From contig NZ_VCNM01000002.1 in assembly GCF_007671725.1 (NCBI RefSeq), positions 310,001 through 374,000 of the forward strand: a DNA stretch of 64,000 bases, given 5' to 3'. The stretch comes from Halorubrum depositum (GTDB taxonomy: Archaea > Halobacteriota > Halobacteria > Halobacteriales > Haloferacaceae). Each line of letters starts with the position of its first letter. Positions within the stretch are counted from its first letter, which is position 1. The notes under the pieces are model-generated. The model saw only the letters and a list, made by a program, of their open reading frames with translations, did no database searches and was not told the DNA's origin. A program made the translations under genes and the position numbers. Shown piece by piece: positions 1 through 8,558 of this stretch.

Positions 1-143
1 TCGAAGGTCACGCCGTCTATCTCGAAGGTGTCGCCCGCCTCGCCGTACCGATTCCCGCGGTGGAGCTGCGTCACGTCGCCGTCGAGCGCCGCCTGCTTCA
101 CGCGGTCGTTCGGGAGCAGGTCTGCCGGGTCGTTCTCGGACAT
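1..143 (-). CDS. N-terminus of small conserved haloarchaeal protein (ASCH-like?), cut by window edge
   Basis: The minus-strand frame opens at the ATG at 143 and runs off the window, giving 47 residues starting MSENDPADLLPNDRVKQAAL and continuing with a 'VTQLHRGNRYGEAGDTFEIDG' type segment. That pattern (a polar start, then a short basic motif and a beta-rich stretch) resembles small haloarchaeal ASCH-domain proteins thought to bind RNA, but too little is visible to prove it. A TATA-like box about 26 bp upstream fits a leaderless start at this ATG. The gene is divergent from pyrB. Confidence 0.5.
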   Translation of the reverse strand, partial: MSENDPADLLPNDRVKQAALDGDVTQLHRGNRYGEAGDTFEIDGVTF

Positions 144-166
144 GTCCCTCGGTTAGGCGCGGATCG

Positions 167-176
167 GTTTATAAGC
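167..176 (-). promoter_or_regulatory. TATA box (BRE/box A) for the leftmost gene
   Basis: On the minus strand the sequence reads cttataaac, centred about 26-28 bp before the ATG at 143. This is the usual spacing between an archaeal box A and the start of a leaderless transcript, so transcription probably begins at or next to the start codon. Confidence 0.55.
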
Positions 177-330
177 GGTGCCGGCAGTCGTCGAGGGACG
201 AGGCGCGGTGACGCGGACCGCGTTTTGCGATTCTCGAAACAGTCGTTCGCGGCGATCACCACGGACGTGAACACCGCTGTTGGAGCCCAAGCCGAGGGAT
301 TCAAGACCGTGCCAAACCCCTTCTCCGACG

Positions 331-1272
331 ATGCGTCAGGACCACCTCATCACCGCGACGCAGCTCTCGCGGGATGACATCGAGGCGGTGCTCGACCGGG
401 CCCGCGAGGTCGCCGACGACCCCGCCGCCTTCGCGGACCGGCACGCCGGGCGCGTGCTCGCGCTCTGCTTCTTCGAGCCGAGCACCCGCACCCGGATGAG
501 CTTCGACAGCGCGGCCAAACGCCTCGGTATGAACACCGTCGACATGGGCGACGTCGACTCCTCGTCGGTGTCGAAGGGCGAGTCGCTCTCCGACACCGTC
601 CGCGTCATCGAGGGCTACGCGGACGCCTTGGTGCTCCGCCACCCGAGCGAGGGCGCCGCGACGCTGGCCGCCGAGCACGTCTCCGTGCCCGTCGTCAACG
701 CGGGCGACGGCGCCGGGCAACATCCCTCGCAGACCCTCCTCGACCTCCACACGATCCGCGAGAACCACGGGCTCGACGATCTCACGGTCGGGATCATGGG
801 CGACCTGAAGTACGGCCGCACGGTCCACTCGCTGGCGGCGGCGCTCACCGAGTTCGACGCCAACCAACACTTCATCAGCCCGGAGTCGCTGCGGCTCCCG
901 CGCTCGGTCCGGTTCGACCTCCACGAGACCGGCGCGCAGGTGCGCGAGCACACCGACTTGGAGGACGTGCTCGGCGAGCTCGACGTGCTGTACGTCACCC
1001 GGATCCAGAAGGAGCGATTCCCCGACGAGAACGAGTACCACCGCGTCGCCGGCGAGTATCAGATCGACGCCGAGACGCTCGAGGACGCCGCCGACGACCT
1101 CACCGTCATGCACCCGCTCCCGCGCGTCGACGAGATCGCGCCCGACGTCGACGAGACGGACCACGCCCGCTACTTCGAGCAGGCGCACAACGGGATCCCG
1201 GTGCGGATGGCGCTGCTGGACACGCTCATGGAGAACGCCGAGGCCGACGAGGGGGTGGAGGCGGACCGATGA
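331..1272 (+). CDS. pyrB: Aspartate carbamoyltransferase, catalytic subunit
   Basis: A 313-residue protein that condenses carbamoyl phosphate with aspartate, the committed step of pyrimidine synthesis, in the cytoplasm. The carbamoyl-phosphate loop [11 protein letters not shown] (about residues 48-58) is intact, as are HPSQTLLDL (near 133) and the late HPLPRVDEI motif. The open frame extends upstream to 280, but family alignment starts at [13 protein letters not shown], so the ATG at 331 is chosen. Length is normal for the family. The stop overlaps the start of the regulatory subunit gene by 4 bp, so the two subunits are almost certainly co-translated to build the allosteric c6r6 enzyme. Confidence 0.97.
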   Translation: MRQDHLITATQLSRDDIEAVLDRAREVADDPAAFADRHAGRVLALCFFEPSTRTRMSFDSAAKRLGMNTVDMGDVDSSSVSKGESLSDTVRVIEGYADALVLRHPSEGAATLAAEHVSVPVVNAGDGAGQHPSQTLLDLHTIRENHGLDDLTVGIMGDLKYGRTVHSLAAALTEFDANQHFISPESLRLPRSVRFDLHETGAQVREHTDLEDVLGELDVLYVTRIQKERFPDENEYHRVAGEYQIDAETLEDAADDLTVMHPLPRVDEIAPDVDETDHARYFEQAHNGIPVRMALLDTLMENAEADEGVEADR

Positions 1273-1727
1273 GCGACCACGAGCTCCGCGTCTCGAAGAT
1301 CCGCGACGGCACCGTGATCGACCACGTCGAGGGCGGGCAGGCGCTCAACGTGCTCGCGATCCTCGGCATCGACGGCTCCGAGGGGTTCGGCGTCTCGGTC
1401 GGGATGAACGTCCCCTCGGACCGGCTCGGGCGCAAGGACATCGTAAAAGTCGAGGAACGGGAGCTCTCGCAGTCCGAGGTCGACGTGCTCTCGCTCATCG
1501 CCCCGGAGGCGACGATCAACATCGTCCGGGACTTCGAAGTCGTCGAGAAGAACCGGGTGACGCGTCCCGACTCGGTGACCGGCGTGCTCTCATGTCCGAA
1601 CCGCAACTGTATCACGAACGCGGACGAGCCGGTCGAGACCCGGTTTGACGTCGTCGCCGACGGCGTCCGCTGCGACTACTGCTCGACGATTCTGCGCGCC
1701 GACATCGCCGAACACATCGACGTCTGA
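1269..1727 (+). CDS. pyrI: Aspartate carbamoyltransferase, regulatory subunit
   Basis: A 152-residue regulatory chain that binds nucleotide effectors and bridges catalytic trimers. The N-terminal allosteric domain begins [15 protein letters not shown] and the C-terminal zinc domain carries four cysteines, CPNRNC (near residue 110) and CDYC (near 137), the expected Cys4 zinc site. It overlaps pyrB by an ATGA junction, which indicates translational coupling and a fixed subunit ratio. Confidence 0.97.
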   Translation: MSDHELRVSKIRDGTVIDHVEGGQALNVLAILGIDGSEGFGVSVGMNVPSDRLGRKDIVKVEERELSQSEVDVLSLIAPEATINIVRDFEVVEKNRVTRPDSVTGVLSCPNRNCITNADEPVETRFDVVADGVRCDYCSTILRADIAEHIDV

Positions 1728-1819
1728 GCCGCGCGGAGTCCGGCGTTTTTCGTCTCGCTCGCGTCCCGTGCGTCCGACGCTCCGGTAGGTTTTAGCGCCC
1801 GCCGCTCGATAGGTCGAGC

Positions 1820-1915
1820 ATGAGCAAGAAAGCGAAGCTCGTCGTCGTCCTGTCCCTCGTCGCGCTCGCGTACTTCCTGTTCGCCGGCGACAAGGAGCCG
1901 GTGACCGTCGAGTAG
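1820..1915 (+). CDS. Small single-pass membrane protein, 31 aa
   Basis: A 31-residue frame: a basic start (MSKKAKL), one hydrophobic helix of about 17 residues (VVVLSLVALAYFLF) and a short acidic tail. Very similar tiny proteins are common in haloarchaeal genomes; none has a known role to my knowledge. It lies about 90 bp behind pyrI and may be co-transcribed. Good codon choice and the typical positive-inside layout argue that it is real. Confidence 0.55.
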   Translation: MSKKAKLVVVLSLVALAYFLFAGDKEPVTVE

Positions 1916-2006
1916 CGATCGAGCTCCCGCCGGGCGATTCGCACCGACCGACGACCACCTCCGTTCGTTCGCCTCTCGCGGTCATCCCCGCGGCGGATGC
2001 CCGCCG

Positions 2007-2014
2007 TTTTTATC
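2007..2014 (+). promoter_or_regulatory. TATA box for the gene at 2037
   Basis: The sequence tttttatc lies 23-30 bp before the ATG at 2037, the spacing expected for an archaeal box A driving a leaderless mRNA. Confidence 0.55.
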
Positions 2015-2036
2015 CCGCAGTCGCCTAGCGACGGGT

Positions 2037-2897
2037 ATGTACGGGGTCGTCACGCGCAACGCCGACGAGGTCGAGATGGAGCCGTTCGACCTCGGCTTCT
2101 ACGAGGTGAAAGACGTCACGGGGCGGGCGGCCGCGCCGCTCCCGAACGCGGTGAACATGGTGTCGTGTTTCGGGGACAACGCCGCGGCCGCCGAGAACCC
2201 GGACCTCGTCCCCGTCGACGAGCGCGGCGATCCGGCGACCCGCGACCGCGACTACTTCGACTGGGCGTACATCTGCCCGACCCACCCGGAGTACCGCGAG
2301 GGCCTGCTGGAAATCATCGAGGACTGCGCCGCCGAGAGCGACGACGTGCGGCTCGACGACGTGGGGTTCCCGCGCGAGGGGTTCTGCCGGTGCGACCGCT
2401 GCGAGCGGCTGTTCGCCGAGAGCGATCGCGACCGGTGGGCGGAGTGGCGCGCCGACGTCATCACCGAGTTCGTCGCCGACGCCGCCGAACTGGTCCCCGG
2501 TCGCGTGCTGCTCACGCTGTACCCCGACCCGTACCCCGGTCACCTCCGGGAGCGCGCCGGGCTCGACCTCGACCGCCTCGCCGACCACGTCGACGAGTTC
2601 GTGGTCCCGCTGTACGACACCGAGTACGCGACGACCTACTGGCTGGAGACGATCGCCCGCGGCTTCCGGACGCGGCTCGGCGGCGACTACGACGTCCACG
2701 GCGCGCCGCCGGAGACGCCGTTCTCGCTGGAGCTGTACGCGGTCGACGTCGCCGTCGACGACCTGATCCACGCGACCGAGGTCGCCGAGACGTACGCGAA
2801 GGACGTGTTCTTCGGCTACGACGCCAACAACGCGGCCGCGGCGCTCCGCCGGAAGGACGCCGACGGGCGCGACGGCGAGGTCCACCGGCCGGACTAA
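2037..2897 (+). CDS. Conserved hypothetical protein with possible glycosidase-like TIM barrel
   Basis: A 286-residue soluble acidic protein. Visible landmarks are MYGVVTRNADEVE at the start, WAYICPTHPEYREGLLEII near residues 78-96, a segment reading DDVGFPREGFCRCDRCERLF near 108-127 with a CxxC pair, and a VPLYDTEYATTYWLETI stretch near 200. The repeated beta-strand/acidic loop pattern and the 'pThPeYr' element recall hypothetical glycosyl-hydrolase-like TIM barrels, but I cannot name substrates or catalytic residues with certainty. It stands alone with its own leaderless promoter. Confidence 0.7.
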   Translation: MYGVVTRNADEVEMEPFDLGFYEVKDVTGRAAAPLPNAVNMVSCFGDNAAAAENPDLVPVDERGDPATRDRDYFDWAYICPTHPEYREGLLEIIEDCAAESDDVRLDDVGFPREGFCRCDRCERLFAESDRDRWAEWRADVITEFVADAAELVPGRVLLTLYPDPYPGHLRERAGLDLDRLADHVDEFVVPLYDTEYATTYWLETIARGFRTRLGGDYDVHGAPPETPFSLELYAVDVAVDDLIHATEVAETYAKDVFFGYDANNAAAALRRKDADGRDGEVHRPD

Positions 2898-3105
2898 CGG
2901 TAGGCGGTTCGAGGGCGCCCTGTCGCGGCGGCTTCGTGAACGAGGGTTTATATACGGACGCCGTTGACGTTCATTCGACCGGCCGCCGGCGTGCGACACA
3001 CCGGTCGTCTCGCGTTCGCGCGAGGCGGTCGCCTTTCAACGTCCGCGCCGTAGCGGCGGTCGCCCTACACTCGCGAGCCGCCGGCTCGTCCGAGATCGGG
3101 GCGAC

Positions 3106-4761
3106 TCACCGATCGACCTCGCCCATGATCGTGTCTAAGCTCCCCAGCGAGGCGATCAGGTCCGGGATCGCTTCGCCGTCGGCCATCTCGGGGAGCGCCT
3201 GGAGGTTCGAGAAGGAGGGGCCGCGGATCTTGAAGCGGGCGGGCTTGTCGGTGCCGTCCGCGCGGATGTAGATGCCGAGTTCGCCCTTCGCGGCCTCGAC
3301 CGCGCGATATATCTCCGTGTCGTCGTCCGGGCGGAGCGTGCGGGGCACGTTCGCCTGAATCGTCCGCTCGTCCTCGGGCCAGTCCTCGAGGAGGTCGACG
3401 CACTGCTCGATGATCTTCGCGGACTCCTCGACCTCGCGCATCCGGACGAGCAGGCGGCTGAAGTTGTCGCAGCCGTCCTCGGTGACGACGTCCCAGTCGA
3501 GCTCGTCGTAGTAGCCGTACGGGTCGTCGCGGCGGAGGTCGTAGTCGACGCCCGACCCGCGGAGCACGGGGCCCGTGCAGCCGTACTCCTTCGCGACCTT
3601 CGGGGGGAGAACGCCGGTGTCGACCGTGCGCAACTGGAGGATCTCGTTGCGGGTGAGGAGGTCGTGGTACTCCTCCAGCCGACGCGGGAGTCCGTCGAGG
3701 AACGTCCGCACCGTCGAGAAGAACTCCTCGCGGGGTTCGGGGAGGTCCCAGACGACGCCGCCGAGCCGGAAGTAGTTGAACATCAGCCGCTGGCCCGTCA
3801 GGTCCTCTAAGACGTCTTGGACGCGTTCGCGCTCTTGGATCGCGTACATGAACGTCGCGGTGAAATCGCCGATCACGTCGAGCGCGTACGCCCCCATCGC
3901 CAGCATGTGCGAGAGGATCCGACTGCACTCCGCGGCCATCGTCCGGACGACTTGCGCGTATTCGGGAACCTCGATGTCGGCGAGGTCCTCGGCGGTACGC
4001 GCGTACGCCCACTCGTTGAGCAGGCCGCCGCCGCCCCAGTCCCAGCGGTCGGGGTACGGCATGATCTGGTGTCGGTAGGTACCAGACTGGGCCATCTGCT
4101 CCTCGCAGCGGTGGATGTAGCCGATGTCCGGCTCCACGCCGACGACGTCCTCGCCGTCGAGCGTGACCTGGAGATGGAGCACGCCGTGGGTCGCCGGGTG
4201 GTGCGGCCCGATGTTGAGGAGCATGGTATCGCTCCCGATCGCCGTCGACGACCCCGGTTCGACGGGCTCGTTCTCGGACAGCGCCGCGATCTGCGGGCGG
4301 TCCTGGTCGTAGTCCATCGAGAGGGGATGGCCCTGCCACGTCTCGGGCAGGAGGATCCGCCGGTGGTCGGGGTGGTCGTCGTACCGGATCCCGACGAGGT
4401 CGTACGCCTCCCGCTCGTGCCAGTCGGCGGTGCGGAACACTGGCGCTGCGGACTCCGAGACCGGGTCGTCCTTGTCGGCCGGGACGACGACGCCGACCTC
4501 CCGGGTCGGGTCGTCGAACGAGCGGAGGTGGTAGACCGACTCGTACCGGTTCTCGTACTCCTGGGCGGTGACGCAGGCCAGATGATCGTAGCCGGCCTCC
4601 CGTTTCAGCGTCGAGAGTACCTCCTGAACCGCGTCCGGTCGTATCCGAGCGGCGGGAGCGTTCAGGTGCGTCTCGCGTCCAACGATCAGGTCCGAAATCG
4701 ACGAGAACGGGTCCGGTTTCCCCGCCGCGTCGATCCCGTCCGTCGTCGCGTCGATCGACAT
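3106..4761 (-). CDS. nuoCD: NADH-quinone oxidoreductase-like subunit C/D fusion, orphan copy
   Basis: A 551-residue fusion. The N-terminal about 150 residues are the 30-kDa subunit (NuoC) ending in the diagnostic DWHEREAYDLVGI and RRILLPETWQGHPL elements; the remainder is the 49-kDa subunit (NuoD), with GPHHPATHGVLHL near residue 185 (quinone-site His region), HRCEEQM, and a standard C-terminus SLGSLDTIMGEVDR. In haloarchaea this chain normally sits in the nuo operon encoding the membrane-bound respiratory complex I-like enzyme. Here no other nuo gene is nearby. Some normally conserved places are altered (WDWGGGGLLNEW), which suggests a divergent paralogue rather than the main copy. The frame is intact. 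Confidence 0.93.
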   Translation of the reverse strand: MSIDATTDGIDAAGKPDPFSSISDLIVGRETHLNAPAARIRPDAVQEVLSTLKREAGYDHLACVTAQEYENRYESVYHLRSFDDPTREVGVVVPADKDDPVSESAAPVFRTADWHEREAYDLVGIRYDDHPDHRRILLPETWQGHPLSMDYDQDRPQIAALSENEPVEPGSSTAIGSDTMLLNIGPHHPATHGVLHLQVTLDGEDVVGVEPDIGYIHRCEEQMAQSGTYRHQIMPYPDRWDWGGGGLLNEWAYARTAEDLADIEVPEYAQVVRTMAAECSRILSHMLAMGAYALDVIGDFTATFMYAIQERERVQDVLEDLTGQRLMFNYFRLGGVVWDLPEPREEFFSTVRTFLDGLPRRLEEYHDLLTRNEILQLRTVDTGVLPPKVAKEYGCTGPVLRGSGVDYDLRRDDPYGYYDELDWDVVTEDGCDNFSRLLVRMREVEESAKIIEQCVDLLEDWPEDERTIQANVPRTLRPDDDTEIYRAVEAAKGELGIYIRADGTDKPARFKIRGPSFSNLQALPEMADGEAIPDLIASLGSLDTIMGEVDR

Positions 4762-4812
4762 ACGCGAACCGACGCGCCCGGACCTCCCGTGTCTTCTGCC
4801 GGATCACGACGG

Positions 4813-4821
4813 GTATTTATA
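4813..4821 (+). promoter_or_regulatory. TATA box for the HTH gene at 4846
   Basis: Sequence tatttataa ends 25 bp before the GTG at 4846. The spacing supports leaderless transcription starting at the GTG and helps fix that start codon. The same short region also separates this gene from the divergent nuoCD start. Confidence 0.6.
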
Positions 4822-4845
4822 ACGGACCCGTGGACACTGCTCGGC

Positions 4846-5514
4846 GTGAAGTACCTCCGAGTCGAGCTCCGGTTTCCGCCGGACCTCATGCATCCGATAC
4901 ACCGGCTCATCGACGAGTCCGACGCGATCGAGCGCGACGTGCTCGTCCAGGGGACGATCCTTGACGAACCGGACGACACCTTCCTGTTCTACGTGGAGGG
5001 AGACATCGACGTGTACACCGACGCGCTCCGGTCGGTCGACCGGATTCGAGAGTTCGACGTGACTCGGATCGACGAGACCGGTCACTACGTCTTTCTCACG
5101 CAGCGACGGGACGCGGTCGACGACGCGATGTTCGGCCCGCTCCAGCGGACCGGCGTGGTCGTCGTTCCCCCGGTCGACTTCCGCTCGAACGGGATCGCTC
5201 GACTGACGATCGTCGGGGATCACGGCCCGCTGCGCGACGCGCTCGCGGAGCTCCCGGACCGGATCGATACCACCGTCCTCCGGATCGGCGAGTACGACTG
5301 GCGGCAGCACCTCTTCGATCCGGCACTGACCGACCGGCAGTTCGACGCGCTCGCGGCCGCCGTCGAGAGCGGGTACTACGAGTCCCCGCGAGCGGCGACC
5401 GTCGAGGAGGTCGCCGAGCGGATCGGCGCCTCCCCGAGCACCGCCTCGGAGCACCTTCGGAAGGCCGAGTCGGCGGTGATGACCGCGTTCATGGAACTTC
5501 GCGACGTGCCGTGA
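4846..5514 (+). CDS. Bat-type helix-turn-helix transcription regulator (HTH_10 family)
   Basis: A 222-residue cytoplasmic regulator. The N-terminal about 150 residues form a haloarchaea-specific sensor-like domain starting (V/M)KYLRVELRFPPDLMHPIHR, and residues about 165-215 form the bacterio-opsin-activator type HTH, with LTDRQFDALAAAVESGYYE followed by ATVEEVAERIGASPSTASEHLRKAE. The frame is open far upstream but only as antisense to nuoCD; the conserved KYLRVELRF start and the TATA spacing support the GTG at 4846. It is divergent from nuoCD, so control of that gene is a reasonable guess, not shown. Confidence 0.85.
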   Translation: MKYLRVELRFPPDLMHPIHRLIDESDAIERDVLVQGTILDEPDDTFLFYVEGDIDVYTDALRSVDRIREFDVTRIDETGHYVFLTQRRDAVDDAMFGPLQRTGVVVVPPVDFRSNGIARLTIVGDHGPLRDALAELPDRIDTTVLRIGEYDWRQHLFDPALTDRQFDALAAAVESGYYESPRAATVEEVAERIGASPSTASEHLRKAESAVMTAFMELRDVP

Positions 5515-5544
5515 GTCCGCGAGTGACCGGTCGGGGAACCGCCG

Positions 5545-6288
5545 CTAGTGGACCGTCCGATCGTCGCTCGTGTCGATCTCTTCGATCGGGTCGGCGTTGC
5601 CGAAGTCGGGCGTCGGCCCGTCGCCCGGCGTCGCCCAGTCGACCGCGTTCCGGAGCACCTGTCGGATATCCTCGTTGTAGTAGACCGGGTACGTCTCGTG
5701 GCCCGGCCGGAAGTAGAACACCTTCCCGTTGCCGCGGCGGTAACAGCAGCCGGAGCGGAACGTCTCGCCGCCGGCGAACCAGGAGTTGAAGACGAGCGTG
5801 TCCGGTGCGGGAACGTCGAACCGCTCGCCGTACATCTCCGCCTCCTCGACCTCGATGTACTCGCCGACCCCGTCGGCGATGGGGTGGCTCGGCTCGATCG
5901 CCCAGAGCCGCTCCGTCTCGGCGGCCTCCCGCCACTTCAGCGAGCAGCTCGTGCCCATGAGCTTCTTGAAAATCTTCGAGTAGTGCGCGGAGTGGAGCAC
6001 GAGGAGACCCATCCCGTCGAGCACGCGCTCGTGGACGCGGTCGACGACCGCGTCGCGCACCTCGTCGTGGGCGGCGTGGCCCCACCAGGTGAGCACGTCG
6101 GTGTCGTCGAGGACCTCCTCGGTGAGCCCGTGCTCCGGTCCCTCGTCGAGCGTGGCGGTGCGGACGTCGTGGCCCGCCTCCTCGAAGACTTCCGCGAGGA
6201 CCGCGTGGATCCCGTCGGGGTAGACGTCGGCGACGACGTCGCTGTCGCGCTCGTGGCGGTACTCGTTCCAGACCGTGACGCGTGCCAT
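5545..6288 (-). CDS. ThuA-domain protein (trehalose-utilization family)
   Basis: A 247-residue protein of the ThuA class-I glutamine amidotransferase-like fold. Supporting segments are [24 protein letters not shown] near residue 70, [19 protein letters not shown] near 95, and a late [26 protein letters not shown] element. Members act in sugar metabolism in some bacteria, often with oxidoreductases, but the reaction is not established for the haloarchaeal branch. The frame extends to 6459, but the conserved start is [10 protein letters not shown] at 6288. Confidence 0.85.
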   Translation of the reverse strand: MARVTVWNEYRHERDSDVVADVYPDGIHAVLAEVFEEAGHDVRTATLDEGPEHGLTEEVLDDTDVLTWWGHAAHDEVRDAVVDRVHERVLDGMGLLVLHSAHYSKIFKKLMGTSCSLKWREAAETERLWAIEPSHPIADGVGEYIEVEEAEMYGERFDVPAPDTLVFNSWFAGGETFRSGCCYRRGNGKVFYFRPGHETYPVYYNEDIRQVLRNAVDWATPGDGPTPDFGNADPIEEIDTSDDRTVH

Positions 6289-6339
6289 ACGCGCCTTCGC
6301 CGCCGGACCGACTTGTACGATCGTATCCGGAACGAAAGC

Positions 6340-6590
6340 GATCGATGCGGTGGCGCGTGCCTGCGAGCTCCCCTTGGGCGCGAGCAGCACGCGCGAGGGA
6401 CGCGGTGAGCGCTCGCAGAGCGCGAACCGCGAGGCTGGGGAGGTGTGAGGTGCGGTCACGGTGCAGGGTGGGACTCAAAGGGGCAGCCGCGAGGGCGAAG
6501 CACGCTGCAGCAAGCACCACAGGAAGCGAACGAAGTGAGCGACCGAGGAGCGCAGCAAAGCGCGCGAGCCGTCGCGGCTGGGGCTTTGAG
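6340..6590. repeat. Halorubrum-type intergenic repeat with imperfect terminal inverted repeat
   Basis: The gap between two genes holds a low-complexity purine-rich stretch rich in 'gcgag/agcga' words. Its right part is bounded by ctcaaaggggcagccgcga (6474-6492) and tcgcggctggggctttgag (6572-6590), which pair over 16 of 19 positions with a three-base central mismatch, enclosing 117 bp. I recognise a very similar motif as recurring between genes in Halorubrum genomes, but cannot count copies here. It has no credible protein. It may be a mobile non-coding repeat or a structured transcript. Confidence 0.6.
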
Positions 6591-6683
6591 GGTGTTCTGC
6601 ATCGATCAGCTGTCTGTTTATAAGTGGACACCAGTGGCCCTGACAGCAGTCACTGATCTGCAATATAAATAACTGACAGTCGA

Positions 6684-7136
6684 TTATCCCGAGAACTCCG
6701 ACTCGCTCACCCGGACGATAACCGTCTCGTCGACGTCGCGGAGGTCGTACTCGGGGGTCTCGCCCTGTTTCCGCCGGACGTACAGCGGCTCGACGGGCCG
6801 CCCGTCGACGAGGCCGAACACCTTCAGACGCTGGTCGGTTTCCTCGGGCGGGACCGCGCCGTCGCGCACCTCGCGGGCGAGGTCCCGCGAGAGCCACTCG
6901 TCGGTCGAGACCGACGGCTCGCGCACGAGCGCCTCGTCGACGAAGCGAACGAGGTACCAGTTGAGATCGTTTAAGAGGGACACAGCGGCGCCGAGGCTCA
7001 CGGTGTCGACGGCGAGGCTGTTCGCGTACGGCTCCTCGATGTCGTACGTCGCGAGCGCGTCCCGCGCGGTCTCGCGGGACAGCAGCTCGTAGGTGAGGTT
7101 GACGTCCGGATCGCCGAGGAGACACACCCGCGTCAC
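6684..7136 (-). CDS. Haloarchaeal conserved protein, DUF5804-like
   Basis: A 150-residue acidic protein beginning MTRVCLLGDPDVNLTYELLS with a central TVSLGAAVSLLNDLNWYLVR segment and ending in a beta-rich DETVIVRVSESEF. This matches my memory of the DUF5804 family, restricted to haloarchaea and without a known function. It has no signal peptide or membrane segment. The family start is the ATG used here. Confidence 0.7.
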   Translation of the reverse strand: MTRVCLLGDPDVNLTYELLSRETARDALATYDIEEPYANSLAVDTVSLGAAVSLLNDLNWYLVRFVDEALVREPSVSTDEWLSRDLAREVRDGAVPPEETDQRLKVFGLVDGRPVEPLYVRRKQGETPEYDLRDVDETVIVRVSESEFSG

Positions 7137-7229
7137 ACGCTATCGGATTCGCCCGCTCCCCAAATCGGTTGCGGTCGTTCGGTCGTCGACGAGACCGGCG
7201 ATCCGCCCGGCGACCCGTCCGCCGGCGAC

Positions 7230-8432
7230 TCAGAACGTCGAGACGTCGCCGTCGATGACGCTGCGGGTCACGTCGGTGACGTCGGCCAGCTCGCGGTCGA
7301 CGATCTCGAGGACCTCCGGCTCGATGTCGCCGATCGCGACGCCCTCCTCGGTGACGAGCTGCGCGTCGGCGACGTGGGGCTCGTCGATCGGGCGGCCGAT
7401 CTGCGACAGCAGGCGGACCTGCAGGTCGCGGATCCCGTCGACCTCGTCGGTGACCGACTCGGCGATCCGGGTCGACAGGAGGTTGTAGATCTTCCCGATG
7501 TGGTTGACCGGATTCTTCCCGGAGGTCGCCTCCATCGACATCGGTCGGTTCGGCGTGATGAGGCCGTTCGCGCGGTTCCCGCGGCCGACCGAGCCGTCGT
7601 CGCCCTGCTCGGCGGAGGTGCCGGTGACGGTGAGGTACACCGACCCCTCGTCGTAGTCGTCGGCGGTGTTGACGTCGACGTGGACCTCCCGGTCGGTGTG
7701 GTCCTGAGCGAGCCCGGTGACGAACTCGCGCACGTTCGCGACCGCGTCGTCGTACTCGTCGAGGCCGTCGACGTAGGCGTCGACCATCGCGGCCGCGACG
7801 GTGATGTCGATGCGGTCTCCCTCCCGCTTCCCCATGATCTTCACGTCGGGGCCGAGCTCGGGGTGGTCGTCGTGGTACCGGCCGTTGAGCGCGCTCTCGG
7901 CCTCGTGAACGATCGTCTCCGTCTCGGTGAGGGGGGCGTGGCCGACGCCGAAGGAGGTGTCGTTCGCCATCGGCACCTGCTGGGTCTCCTCGCCGAAGAC
8001 GTCCTGCAGGTCGCCGGAGCCCTCGCCGAGCTTGGCGTCGACGACGACGTCGGTGCCGTACTCCAGCTCCGGGATCGCCTCGGCGAGGTAGTCGCGGGCG
8101 GCCGCCAGCGCGGTCGAGTCGACCGGGAGCTGCTCGCCGTCGTACTCCTTCGTGGCGCGACCGACGATGAGCACGTAGATGGGTTCGACGACTTCGCCGC
8201 CCCCGTAGGCGGGCGCGGCGCGGCCGGCGACGAGCTGCGTCTCGTCCGTGTTGTAGTGGAGCACCTTCCCGACGCGGTCCAAGTAGAGCTGCGAGAGCGC
8301 CCGCGACACCGACTCCGCGATTCCGTCGCAGATCGAGTCAGGGTGTCCGATACCCTTCCGCTCGACGATCTCGACCTCCTGGTCCTCGACCGCTCGCCGG
8401 TCGAGGCGGCTGACCTGAATGTTCCGGTCCAT
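7230..8432 (-). CDS. mat: Methionine adenosyltransferase, archaeal type
   Basis: A 400-residue S-adenosylmethionine synthetase of the archaeal family, distinct from bacterial MetK. It makes SAM from methionine and ATP. Diagnostic segments are [20 protein letters not shown] near residue 25, and [19 protein letters not shown] followed by [14 protein letters not shown] in the last third. Length and ends are normal for the family. It is a single-gene unit; a SAM-using methyltransferase (trmI) lies 2.4 kb away but is not linked. Confidence 0.97.
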   Translation of the reverse strand: MDRNIQVSRLDRRAVEDQEVEIVERKGIGHPDSICDGIAESVSRALSQLYLDRVGKVLHYNTDETQLVAGRAAPAYGGGEVVEPIYVLIVGRATKEYDGEQLPVDSTALAAARDYLAEAIPELEYGTDVVVDAKLGEGSGDLQDVFGEETQQVPMANDTSFGVGHAPLTETETIVHEAESALNGRYHDDHPELGPDVKIMGKREGDRIDITVAAAMVDAYVDGLDEYDDAVANVREFVTGLAQDHTDREVHVDVNTADDYDEGSVYLTVTGTSAEQGDDGSVGRGNRANGLITPNRPMSMEATSGKNPVNHIGKIYNLLSTRIAESVTDEVDGIRDLQVRLLSQIGRPIDEPHVADAQLVTEEGVAIGDIEPEVLEIVDRELADVTDVTRSVIDGDVSTF

Positions 8433-8558
8433 TACCTCTCGGTACTCCGTCGGTCGCAGTATAACTTGCGGAAACCTCTCGCGGCCGGGTAATGTCCTGG
8501 GGTTATCGGGCGGCAGAAATTGACGCTACGTTGCGGCCGGACGGGCGACCGTCCGCGC

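Noticed and set aside
3817-4845. Long plus-strand open frame continuing upstream of the HTH gene
   Set aside because: It is the mirror of nuoCD; conserved domain content begins only at 4846 and the TATA spacing supports that start.
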